Below are positions 17,995 through 26,131 of a stretch of DNA of 64,000 nt, piece after piece. A program made the translations under genes and the position numbers. Under the pieces are notes generated by a model. It searched no databases. It saw nothing but the letters and a program-made list of their open reading frames with translations, and was not told where the DNA came from. How positions within the stretch are numbered: position 1 is the first letter of the stretch; each line of letters begins with the position of its first letter. This stretch comes from JAJPHI01 sp035541875 (GTDB lineage: Bacteria > Desulfobacterota > Binatia > Binatales > Binataceae): the NCBI GenBank assembly GCA_035541875.1, contig DATKML010000023.1, positions 124,001 to 188,000 on the forward strand, written 5' to 3'.

Positions 17995-19770
17995 TTACGG
18001 CCGATCGATCTTGTGCTTGCCGTAATATGGCAGCATCGTCTCTTCGCTTTTCGCCTCAGGAGCCTTCTCCCCGACCTTTGGCGGCTTGCCACCACTGAAG
18101 ACGGAATACATCGCGAGTGTGCCCGGTTCGATCACCTCGGGGTCAGTCATGATATTCACGCAGGCAGCGCGGCCACTGTTGAGGGCACGCTTCATCGCGG
18201 GACCTATCTCCGCTCCCGTCTCGACGAACTCAGCATGTGCGCCAAGACCAGCCGCCGCACGTTCGTAGTGCACGACGCCCAGTTCCGTTGCGATCGTATT
18301 GCCGGGTCCCCATGCCAGATCCTGACCGTGCTTAGACATACCCCACTGCATGTCGTTATTGATGACCACGGTGATGCCGAGGTTGTGACGCACCGCCGTA
18401 TCAAATTCGGCAAAGTTCAGACCGACCGATCCGTCGCCGATAACGCATACGACCTGCCGCTGCGGATGAGCCGCTTTGGCGGCCATCGCAAACGGAATTC
18501 CGATACCGAGACAGCCTAGATAACCGTGGCTGAGGAAACTGCCCGGCTGTCGTGCCCGATACGCATTGGCGATCCATGCTGCAGTCTCGCCACCGTCAGC
18601 CGCGATAATCGCATCGGGTTCCAGCGACGCGACCACATCGCGGGCCATCCGCGCCGGATGGATGGGGCGCTCGGTCTTGACCGCCTCATCCCATCTCTTA
18701 CGCTGGCCTGCGCGCATGTTCGTGAGCTGCTCGATCCAGCCTTCGTGACCTGGGAACTTTGTCCCGCGAACGGCGGCTGTCGCCTGACGGAGGAATTCGC
18801 CGCAATCCGCCGCGATACCCAGTTCGATACTGCGACCGCGACCGATCTCTTCAGGCTCGATATCCACCTGGATCACCCGCGCATCGTTGGGAATCAAGCT
18901 ATTGCGCCCGCCCGTCGTCATGCCGATACGCGTCCCCAGCATCAGCACAACGTCGGCGCTCTTGTTGCCACGTCGTTGATGAGCTGCTGGATGGATCGCG
19001 CCGAAGGCACCGAAACACATCGGATGGTCTTCCGAGATAGCGCCACGGGCCTTCGCGTTGGCCATCACCGGAATATGCGTCAGCTCCGCGAACTCGACCA
19101 ACTCCTTCGCAGCCTGTGCGAACCATACGCCACCACCGGCGAGAATTGCGGGACGCTCGGCTTCCTGGAGCCATTGCAACGCCTGCGCAAGGCCGGCGCT
19201 GCTTGGCCCTGCTGGTGACTTCGGTTTGTAGTTCTCGGGAAAAACGACCTTCTCCTCTTCCGCGCGGGCGAAGAGAACGTCGATCGGAACCTCGAGAAAG
19301 ACTGGCCCGGGGCGTCCGGAGACTGCCTGACGGAAAGCCATCGCAACGAACTCTGGTATCCGTTCAGCGTGGACTACTGAACGTGCCCACTTGGTGATGG
19401 GACGCATCAGCGCAACCTGGTCGATCCCGCCTTGTAACGGCAGGAGCTCGTCGTCGAGCAGCGGGCTACGACCACCGATCAGCACCATCGGAATCGCATC
19501 GAGGTAAGCGTTCGCAACTCCTGTGACGGCGTCGGTAACACCCGGCCCTGCGGTCACCATCGCAACGCCGGGCCGCCCGGTCGTGCGCGCCCAGCCGTCG
19601 GCCATATGCGCCGCGGCCTGCTCATGCCGCGTATCGATCACGCGAAAGTCGTGATCGCGACACGCGCGGAAAATCGCGTCCAGATGACCACCGTGCAGAG
19701 CGAAGACCTCGCGGACACCTTCACGCTCCAGCGCCCGCACCAACATTTCACCGCCATTGATTCGTGCCAT
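17995..19770 (-). CDS. thiamine diphosphate-dependent enzyme (acetolactate synthase/2-hydroxyacyl-CoA lyase-like)
   Basis: 591 residues with the three-domain ThDP layout. Pyrimidine-binding domain: catalytic E50 in DTRHEQAAAHMADGWAR. Central domain: GGGVWFAQAAKEL and VMLGTRIGMTTGG. PP-binding domain: the GDG...NN motif, GDGSVGLNFAEF through VVINNDMQWG. The size and the AGPGVTDAVTGVANAY segment fit the acetolactate synthase/benzaldehyde lyase/HACL1/oxalyl-CoA decarboxylase branch. No regulatory subunit gene is nearby, so a catabolic lyase is more likely than branched-chain synthesis. The C-terminal extension (SGGKPPKVGEKAPE) is low-complexity. The presence of class III CoA-transferases elsewhere in the window fits a CoA-thioester substrate, but this link is weak. 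Confidence 0.85.
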   Translation of the reverse strand: MARINGGEMLVRALEREGVREVFALHGGHLDAIFRACRDHDFRVIDTRHEQAAAHMADGWARTTGRPGVAMVTAGPGVTDAVTGVANAYLDAIPMVLIGGRSPLLDDELLPLQGGIDQVALMRPITKWARSVVHAERIPEFVAMAFRQAVSGRPGPVFLEVPIDVLFARAEEEKVVFPENYKPKSPAGPSSAGLAQALQWLQEAERPAILAGGGVWFAQAAKELVEFAELTHIPVMANAKARGAISEDHPMCFGAFGAIHPAAHQRRGNKSADVVLMLGTRIGMTTGGRNSLIPNDARVIQVDIEPEEIGRGRSIELGIAADCGEFLRQATAAVRGTKFPGHEGWIEQLTNMRAGQRKRWDEAVKTERPIHPARMARDVVASLEPDAIIAADGGETAAWIANAYRARQPGSFLSHGYLGCLGIGIPFAMAAKAAHPQRQVVCVIGDGSVGLNFAEFDTAVRHNLGITVVINNDMQWGMSKHGQDLAWGPGNTIATELGVVHYERAAAGLGAHAEFVETGAEIGPAMKRALNSGRAACVNIMTDPEVIEPGTLAMYSVFSGGKPPKVGEKAPEAKSEETMLPYYGKHKIDRP

Positions 19771-19895
19771 ACAGAGCGCTTTACCAAATTAGAGGCATCT
19801 GTATAAAGCGGCGCGCGCACGACGCGGAAATGAGACAGGGCGAACAGGTCGTCGCCCTGCTCGCCCTTGAGGAGAGATTCCCTACGACCGTCTGG

Positions 19896-20937
19896 TTACT
19901 TGGTAGAGATTTGAAGAGTGCCAGTCAGGCCCGCGTGATCGGATGGCCGGTAAGGTGCCGCGCTAGCCTCCGAGTTAATCAGTTCAGTACTTTTCGCGGT
20001 AACGCCGTTCTTAGTCAGGATTAAGTCGATCCGTTCGTAAAGATTCGTGACGGCATTACCGAGGTCCGCATCCTGGCAGCAGGTGTTACCTTCAAGGGCT
20101 GGATTCGTCTCCGACCAGGCATCGTCGAAGCCCGCACTGATTAGATCGCCATAGGTCGGGGTCGTATCGGGACCAGTGCCACTCGCGCTAGAATTGTAAT
20201 CTCCGATCATCACGATCGGCAGTGCGGTGGCTGCGGGCCCCGCGAGGAGTTCCGCACCTTGAGCTTCCTGAACCGCGCTGCTGTAAGTCTCCAAATGGGT
20301 AGTGATTAGCCGGAAAGTCTTGCCTCGGACCTTGACGTCGGCCGAGATCCAGCTGCGCGGCACACTGATTGTACCCAGGCCGGGAACTGGAAGACTCAGC
20401 AATGCGGTATATGTCTGTGACCTGACATTCGCGATCTTCAAATCGGCTGCGGGAAGATAGGTCCGCGCGATCAGCGCGTCACGATCAAGCAGGCGGACCC
20501 ACGAAGTGTAGGTGTAGTTCAGCGGTACCGACTGATCGAGATCGTCGTGAGAAGTGACCACCGCATAATGAGCGCCGTCCGCGGCGAGTCTCTTCATAAT
20601 CGAGTCGAGGAAATCGTACTGCACAGCTGATGCGTCCGGCGTCGAACCAGTGGACCATCGGGCAACTTCCTGCATCCCGACAAAGGTTGGCGCAACTTGC
20701 GCTATCTCGTCGGCGATTTCGTTGGCGCGCTTGGGAATATCACTGGCCTGAACCTCCGACCATACCGTGCTGGCTGCCGCGATGCGAGGTGAGAAGCGGC
20801 ACCAGGTCCGCTCCAAAGTAGAGGTTTTGGGTCATGACATCGGTGATACGATTTTTGTTCTGACCTGCCAGCGCTGGTCCTCCCGCGATCGTCAATCCGG
20901 CTATTGCCAGCATCCCCAACAAACACGGTCGCTTCAT
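19896..20937 (-). pseudogene. secreted endonuclease/exonuclease/phosphatase-family protein, frameshifted
   Basis: ATG 20937 begins a signal peptide (MKRPCLLGMLAIAGLTIAGG, ALA) and the family start VMTQNLYFGADLVPLLTS. From about 20790 the frame ceases to match; the protein continues in another frame as RIAAASTVWSEVQASDIPKR. The rest keeps the metal-dependent phosphodiesterase signature: Glu in VGMQEV, TTHLET, IMIGDYNS and the terminal PSDHAGLTG. About 340 residues would be produced if the shift were repaired. With a single lesion it could be a sequencing error or a recent mutation. The intact protein would be periplasmic or extracellular, acting on phosphodiesters or phospholipids. Confidence 0.75.
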
Positions 20938-21161
20938 AACGAATCCTCCCTTTTTGATGCGAACCAGCTACCTATAAGCCAAAAGCATGCCGCCAAAAGC
21001 TCGCTCCATCGAAAGGATTCTTTCCAGCCAGCGTTTCGATCGGCGCCAATCGTTTCCAAAGGGAGCGTACACCTCCAAGGCTTCCTGGGGTTGTGTTTTG
21101 AAGCTGCTGAGCGCTATGGCCTTAGGAAAGTTTTTCCGGGAAGGACAAAGGGATCTCATCG

Positions 21162-21923
21162 ATGGCAGGAATACTGGAAGGAAAAGTTTCGCTTATCACC
21201 GGGGCGAGTTCGGGAATCGGGCGCGCAACGGCGCAGATCTTCGCGCGCGAGGGGGCCATCCTCGTTCTCGCCGACGTGGTCGAAGCCGGCGGCAACGAGA
21301 CTTTGAAAATGATCAAAGATGCGGGCGCGGACGGCTTCTTCATGAAGTGCAACGTCGGTGATGAAAACGACGTCAACGCGCTGGTCGATGCAGCCGTGTC
21401 GCGTTACGGCCGACTCGACTGCGCGTTTAACAACGCCGGTATAGCCGGGGCGGGACGCCTGACGCACGAGTATTCACTCGAAGAATGGAACCGGGTCATA
21501 TCGATTAATCTGACCGGCGTATGGCTCTGTATGCGCGCCGAGATCAGGCAGATGCTCAAGCAGGGCAGCGGCGTGATCATCAATACTTCTTCGATCATGG
21601 GACTGACGGGCGCGATTCGTGTACCGGCCTATACCGCGGCCAAGCACGGCGTCGCCGGCATCACGAAAGCGGCCGCGCTCGAATACGCGCGGCATGGTAT
21701 CCGGATCAACGCCGTCTGCCCTGCGCCAATCTACACACCGATGATCATGAGCGCCTTCGAGAAGCGGCCGGACATGGAACAGCGCTACACCCGATCGGAA
21801 CCGATGAAGCGGCTCGGCCAGCCCGAGGAAATCGGCGAGGCGGTCGCATGGCTATGCTCGGATAAAGCCTCCTATATCACCGGCCTACCGATGCCCGTCG
21901 ATGGCGGCTACATGGCGCAGTAA
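21162..21923 (+). CDS. SDR-family NAD(P)-dependent oxidoreductase
   Basis: 253 residues. Classical short-chain dehydrogenase: cofactor-binding TGASSGIGRAT near residue 13, NNAG (FNNAGIAG), catalytic Ser in NTSSIMGLTG, and the Y-x3-K pair in YTAAKHGVAG. The C-terminal ITGLPMPVDGGYMAQ is the usual end. It would oxidise or reduce a secondary alcohol/ketone; the acidic residue after strand 2 (VLADV) suggests preference for NAD. Cytoplasmic. Followed by a strong terminator, so probably the end of its transcript. No gene is visible in 20938-21161 upstream. Confidence 0.93.
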   Translation: MAGILEGKVSLITGASSGIGRATAQIFAREGAILVLADVVEAGGNETLKMIKDAGADGFFMKCNVGDENDVNALVDAAVSRYGRLDCAFNNAGIAGAGRLTHEYSLEEWNRVISINLTGVWLCMRAEIRQMLKQGSGVIINTSSIMGLTGAIRVPAYTAAKHGVAGITKAAALEYARHGIRINAVCPAPIYTPMIMSAFEKRPDMEQRYTRSEPMKRLGQPEEIGEAVAWLCSDKASYITGLPMPVDGGYMAQ

Positions 21924-21930
21924 TCTCGGT

Positions 21931-21961
21931 CAGGGGGTGCTCTCCGCGCCCCCCTTTTTTA
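21931..21961 (+). terminator. intrinsic terminator
   Basis: GGGGGTGC / GCGCCCCC stem (one wobble pair) followed directly by TTTTTT, 9 bases after the SDR stop codon. Confidence 0.8.
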
Positions 21962-22014
21962 CACGACATAAACCCGCCACTTTGCCAACCTATCCCTACG
22001 CTGGGGCGGGGTTG

Positions 22015-23352
22015 ATGAGCGGGGAAAAGAAACTAACCAAAAGGCCGATGCGGATTATCCTTCCGCTGATGCTATGGCTCGGGATTATTCTCTTCGCTCG
22101 CGGCTTCATACCGGGGTTGCGAGGTCGCGCGATCCGCAACGACTTCGCGATCTACTACGTTTCCGCGCTCGAACTCCGCGAAGGTATCAACCCTTACACG
22201 ACCGAGTTCAGCTCTACTGCCCATCACGCCGGCCTCGAAATTAAGGACGTAACCAAATCGACCGAGCCGCCCTTCGCGCTCCTGCTTTTCGAACCTCTGA
22301 CGAGCTTTCCCCCATTCACAGCCTACGTTATCTGGCAAACGATCAACTTCTTCTCGCTATGCGCAGCGTTGATCATCTTGTTGCGTGGCGACTCGCGGTT
22401 CAGTCGCCCTGCCCTTTGGACCTTGGCCGCCATCGCTTTCGCCTATCCGCCGGTCATAAGCCACTTCTTTTATGGGCAGAGTAAGTTACCGATCTTGCTG
22501 ATGCTGGTTATCGCGATGCGTTTTCTTTCCGTCGCGGGATCCGACCGGACCGCGGGACTAATGCTCGCTTTCGCCGGATTGATGCGCATCTATCCATTGG
22601 TACTTGGCGGTTACCTAGTTCTCGAAGGTCGTTGGCGAGCGCTTGGTTGGATGCTCGCCGGAGTGTTCGCCGGCGTCCTGGCCACTACCGCTCTGATAGG
22701 TCCGATCAACTGCATCAGCTTCTTTCAAGGACTCTCCTACCTTACCGAGGATAAGTGGACGGCGATGTCGGGGGACAACGCGCCGCTCGCGATGCTGATC
22801 CGCTCCCTTCAGGCATTATCGATCACCTCGACGCTTTCCGGATCGACACAGCACCTAATCCTGATTCTCATCAATGTCCTGCTTCTGAGTTTCACGGTGC
22901 GAGCCACACTCGCCCATCGCCTCGGCGAACAGCAAGCAGTGATGCCCATCCTCTCCCTTTGGGTCACGACCGCAATCGTATTGCCGCCGGTTTCATGGGA
23001 TTACGATATGACGCTGCTCCTGATCCCCTTTGCCTGCATCGCGCTCGCAGCATCCAGGGGCGAAGCGAGTCGTCGCTCAATCGTGATGGCACTGCTGAGC
23101 TATCTGCTGATAGCGGTTTGGCGCTTCAGCGGCATCCGCGACTCTGAACAGGCGTCGAGCTTCGCCGGTTACGTATTGCGCGAGACCGCCTCGCTTTCCC
23201 TGCTGTGTGCTTACTACGCCAGTTACTGGTTCGTACTCGACTCGGCAGCCGAGGCGATTCCGCTGTGGCAGGTGCCGATGGTCGCGCTGACGCGCATGTT
23301 CGGCTCAACCTCGCCGAAGCTCAAAGCCTCTTCAATCGAAGTAGCCGGGTAG
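22015..23352 (+). CDS. GT87/DUF2029-like polytopic membrane glycosyltransferase
   Basis: 445 residues from ATG 22015 (GGGGCGGGG upstream); the open frame extends to 21901 but that part lies in the SDR gene and terminator. About ten to twelve hydrophobic helices. After the first helix a large loop carries NDFAIYYVSALELREGINPY with an Asp in the position typical of GT-C catalytic acidic residues, and the loop ends TEPPFALLLFEP. This is the layout of the DUF2029/GT87 family, which uses polyprenyl-phosphate sugars outside the inner membrane. Acceptor unknown. The 3' end overlaps the convergent rluB by 21 bases. Confidence 0.8.
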   Translation: MSGEKKLTKRPMRIILPLMLWLGIILFARGFIPGLRGRAIRNDFAIYYVSALELREGINPYTTEFSSTAHHAGLEIKDVTKSTEPPFALLLFEPLTSFPPFTAYVIWQTINFFSLCAALIILLRGDSRFSRPALWTLAAIAFAYPPVISHFFYGQSKLPILLMLVIAMRFLSVAGSDRTAGLMLAFAGLMRIYPLVLGGYLVLEGRWRALGWMLAGVFAGVLATTALIGPINCISFFQGLSYLTEDKWTAMSGDNAPLAMLIRSLQALSITSTLSGSTQHLILILINVLLLSFTVRATLAHRLGEQQAVMPILSLWVTTAIVLPPVSWDYDMTLLLIPFACIALAASRGEASRRSIVMALLSYLLIAVWRFSGIRDSEQASSFAGYVLRETASLSLLCAYYASYWFVLDSAAEAIPLWQVPMVALTRMFGSTSPKLKASSIEVAG

Positions 23353-24090
23353 CGCTTTGCGCAAAGTATTGGGCGGGAACTCCTCGACCTCCCCCTGAGG
23401 AAGTCTACCCAGTTCGAAGGGGCCATAGCCGATTCGGATCAAACGCGTCACGTGAAGCCCGAGGTGCTGGAGCAGCTTTTTTATCTCCCGATTCTTCCCT
23501 TCATGGAGAACCATCGTGATCCAGCTGTTCGATCCCTGCCGACTGTCGATCGTCGCCTCCACCGGCCGGTAGCTGACACCATCTATCCTCAGTCCGCGAC
23601 GCAAGCGTGTGAGCGCAGCTTCATCGATTCGGCCGTGCACACGCACCCGGTAGGCACGAGCTAATCCCTGCGCCGGATGCTCCAGATAGCGCGCCAATTC
23701 ACCGTCGTTGGTGAGCAGTAGCAACCCTTCAGTGTTGATATCGAGGCGACCGACCGAGATTACTCGCGGCATCGCGGACGGCAGGTCCTCGAAGACCGTT
23801 GGCCGACCCTGCGGATCTCTTGCGGTGGTCACCAACCCCGCAGTCTTGTGATACCGCCACAACCGTGTTTTCGCGATCGGCGCTAGTGGCTTTCCGTCGA
23901 TCGTAATCGCATCGGCCTCATCTACGAGAGTCGCCGGATGATCTAGCAAACCGCCGTTCACAGCCACGCGGCCCGCCTCGATCAGTCGCTCGCACTCGCG
24001 CCGCGAGGCAACCCCCGCGCGCGCGAGATACTTCGCGATACGCTCCTTCTTATCGGCTGTTGGATTCGCCGCAGCGCTCTTAGATGTCAT
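23332..24090 (-). CDS. rluB: RluB-family 23S rRNA pseudouridine synthase
   Basis: 252 residues. N-terminal S4 RNA-binding domain (KYLARAGVASRRECERLIEA, then GRVAVNG), followed by the RsuA/RluB catalytic core with the signature GRLDINTEGLLLLTNDG, whose Asp is the nucleophile, and the later HEGKNREIKKLL motif. It isomerises a uridine in 23S rRNA (position 2605 in E. coli numbering for RluB). RluE or RluF are close relatives; length and motif favour RluB. It overlaps the preceding MlrC-like gene by 11 bases, an unusual pairing, and converges with the GT87-like gene. Confidence 0.88.
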   Translation of the reverse strand: MTSKSAAANPTADKKERIAKYLARAGVASRRECERLIEAGRVAVNGGLLDHPATLVDEADAITIDGKPLAPIAKTRLWRYHKTAGLVTTARDPQGRPTVFEDLPSAMPRVISVGRLDINTEGLLLLTNDGELARYLEHPAQGLARAYRVRVHGRIDEAALTRLRRGLRIDGVSYRPVEATIDSRQGSNSWITMVLHEGKNREIKKLLQHLGLHVTRLIRIGYGPFELGRLPQGEVEEFPPNTLRKALPGYFD

Positions 24091-25537
24091 CGAGCGGGAA
24101 GACCGGGCGGCGAATCTTGCTGAATGGCAGACGCGAAAGAACCTGAGTCGCGAGACCTGGCGCGTCGACGTCGATAAAGCTGTGTGCGAGACCTTCGAAC
24201 CCCGCGCGATGCTGCATCTCGGCTTTGCAAACGAGAATCTTGCGCGAGGTCGGTTCGATACCGAGGCTGCGGAAGTGATTTGCTTCGAATACCAGCACCG
24301 GCCGCGAGGTCAGAATCACCTCGACGCCACCGCAATCAACGACCGCGGTCGGCCCGCGATGGACCGTGCCTGCGTTGAAGCGAGTGCTCGCAGTGAAGAC
24401 TCCATCGTGGATCGCGCGGACGCGACCACTTATTTGCACTGGCTCGCCGTGAAACTTATCCACCTTGCCGCCGACCGTTAGGGTAACGTTCTGGCCAACG
24501 CCTGCCGCGATCGCTTCGCGCACCGCCGCCGGATCAGCAATATTACCGACGACCGCACCGCGCGCATTCTGCCTCAGCAACTCAGCCAGTATCGCAGTGC
24601 CGTCGCCGGGCGTCCCTGCCCCGCCGCTGTCGGCCAGATCTCCCAGCACCACCGGACCTTCGCCTGTCGCGATTGCCTCCCGAACCGCCTGTTCGACCGA
24701 GACCATGTCGGTATGGAACGCCTGCCGTCTGGCCCAGCACGCTTCCTTGATTTGTTCGGCAATATCTCTTGCGAGATTGGGCTCGCCATTCGTCGTCACG
24801 GTAACGCTGATCCCGGTTTCGCGCCGCTCGGAAACAAAGAATCCGGACAACAGCGAAACATCGATGACGCGCGACTCGGAAAGCTGATAGTTGCGTGCAA
24901 TACGCATCAGATGCTCCATCGGCCAGCCCGGCGCGATATACAGCTTTTGCAACGCAGGTGCCATCGCGGGCTGCGCCCAGGCCGACGTCAGAGTGATCGA
25001 ACGATCCAGCATCCCCGTAACGACCCGCGCCGCCAATGCTCCGGTCTCCGCGAAGTCATAGTGCGGATTGGTCTTCACGCCGATCAGCATCGTCGCCTGC
25101 TCGACCATGAGAGGCGTTACGTTGGCGTGCCCATCGAGCGAGACCATCACTGGCGTGTCTGGGCCAACTTGAGCACGCACCGCTTTCAGCAGATCTCCTT
25201 CGCAGTCCTCCAGGCGATCGGAGGCGGCCGTCCCGTGCATCTGCAGAAAAATACCGCCGAGCTTACCGGCCGCTCGGATCGATTTGAGCAGCTCTTCCTT
25301 CATCCATTCGTGCGCTTCGTCCGTGATTTTTCCCAAAAGCCCCGGAAAGACGAACGGCAGCGGCACGATCTCCGAGCCCTTCGGCACGTTTCGCGCGAAG
25401 CCGCCCAACGCGCCGCCACGGGCCATCCGCAGAACAGCGTCATCGCGCTGTATCGCACGTTGAAAGCGCTCGAGTCCGAGTCGCTGAGTCGCAAAACTAT
25501 TCGCCGCAACCAGATAGCCGCCGATCGCAAAGCGCAT
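24080..25537 (-). CDS. M81-family metallopeptidase-like protein (MlrC-like)
   Basis: 485 residues from ATG 25537, set by AAGGAGA 8 bases upstream; an upstream extension to 25609 has no support. It matches the MlrC group: DGHANVTPLMVEQA and KTNPHYDFAETGALAARVV supply the presumed zinc-binding His and Asp residues, and DLADSGGAGTPGDGT marks the C-terminal domain. MlrC cleaves linearised microcystin fragments in sphingomonads, but most family members have unknown substrates, so only a metal-dependent hydrolase is claimed. Cytoplasmic. It overlaps the start of rluB by 11 bases. Confidence 0.85.
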   Translation of the reverse strand: MRFAIGGYLVAANSFATQRLGLERFQRAIQRDDAVLRMARGGALGGFARNVPKGSEIVPLPFVFPGLLGKITDEAHEWMKEELLKSIRAAGKLGGIFLQMHGTAASDRLEDCEGDLLKAVRAQVGPDTPVMVSLDGHANVTPLMVEQATMLIGVKTNPHYDFAETGALAARVVTGMLDRSITLTSAWAQPAMAPALQKLYIAPGWPMEHLMRIARNYQLSESRVIDVSLLSGFFVSERRETGISVTVTTNGEPNLARDIAEQIKEACWARRQAFHTDMVSVEQAVREAIATGEGPVVLGDLADSGGAGTPGDGTAILAELLRQNARGAVVGNIADPAAVREAIAAGVGQNVTLTVGGKVDKFHGEPVQISGRVRAIHDGVFTASTRFNAGTVHRGPTAVVDCGGVEVILTSRPVLVFEANHFRSLGIEPTSRKILVCKAEMQHRAGFEGLAHSFIDVDAPGLATQVLSRLPFSKIRRPVFPLDDI

Positions 25538-25693
25538 CGTGAGATTCTCCTTCCTCGCCCGCTCGTTCTCGCGATAATCCGTCAGAGCGCCACACGCGCG
25601 CAACTGCACCTCGCTTGGGGTGTCAAAGTGCGTCGTTCCTGTGCTAACGGAGAGGACCTAACAAACTACGAACCTTTCGATAGGGGAAGCTCG

Positions 25694-26110
25694 ATGGCTA
25701 ATACCTTCACAAAAAATTCTGTCACCGCCGAACTGGCGGCCAAGATGGTTGAGGCGGCGGTGGCCAAGGCCAAAGCGATTGGCGTACCTCAGGTGGTCGC
25801 GATTCTGGATGAAAGCGGACTACTCAAAGCCTTTTGCCGCATGGACGGGACTCCGCTGATCAGCATCGAAGTGGCGCAGAACAAAGCCTACACCGCGCTA
25901 CTCGGTGCACCGTCGCAGGATTTCTTTAACCGCATCAAGGAGAACCCCGCCCTGCTCGCCGGCGTACCGCACATACCGCGTATCGTGACCTTCGGCGGCG
26001 GTCTTCCGATTCGAATCGATGGGGCCGTCGTCGGTGGCATCGGCGTTAGCGGCGGGAGCGTCGAGCAGGATATTGAGTGCGCTCAAGCCGGACTCGATGT
26101 AGTCGGCTAA
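25694..26110 (+). CDS. GlcG/HbpS-like heme-binding domain protein
   Basis: 138 residues from ATG 25694, with AGGGGAAG upstream. The open frame extends 330 codons upstream, but that part is antisense to the MlrC-like gene and is discarded. Fold markers: ELAAKMVEAAVAKAKAIGVP, VAILDESGLLKAFCRMDG, QNKAYTAL and GAVVGGIGVSGGSVEQDIEC, as in GlcG/HbpS proteins that bind heme or act as accessory sensors. No signal peptide. The next gene, 21 bases downstream, is a TonB-dependent receptor, which fits a heme or cofactor uptake role, though this is inferred. Confidence 0.85.
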   Translation: MANTFTKNSVTAELAAKMVEAAVAKAKAIGVPQVVAILDESGLLKAFCRMDGTPLISIEVAQNKAYTALLGAPSQDFFNRIKENPALLAGVPHIPRIVTFGGGLPIRIDGAVVGGIGVSGGSVEQDIECAQAGLDVVG

Positions 26111-26131
26111 TAGAAGACCGACCCCGCTCTG

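Noticed and set aside
17995..19770. Biosynthetic acetolactate synthase (ilvB) assignment
   Set aside because: No regulatory subunit or other branched-chain genes nearby, and family resemblance is equally good to lyases; kept as a general ThDP enzyme.
24713..25693. Long open frame upstream of the GlcG-like gene on the plus strand
   Set aside because: It is antisense to the MlrC-like gene, has no family resemblance, and ATG 25694 has its own ribosome site.
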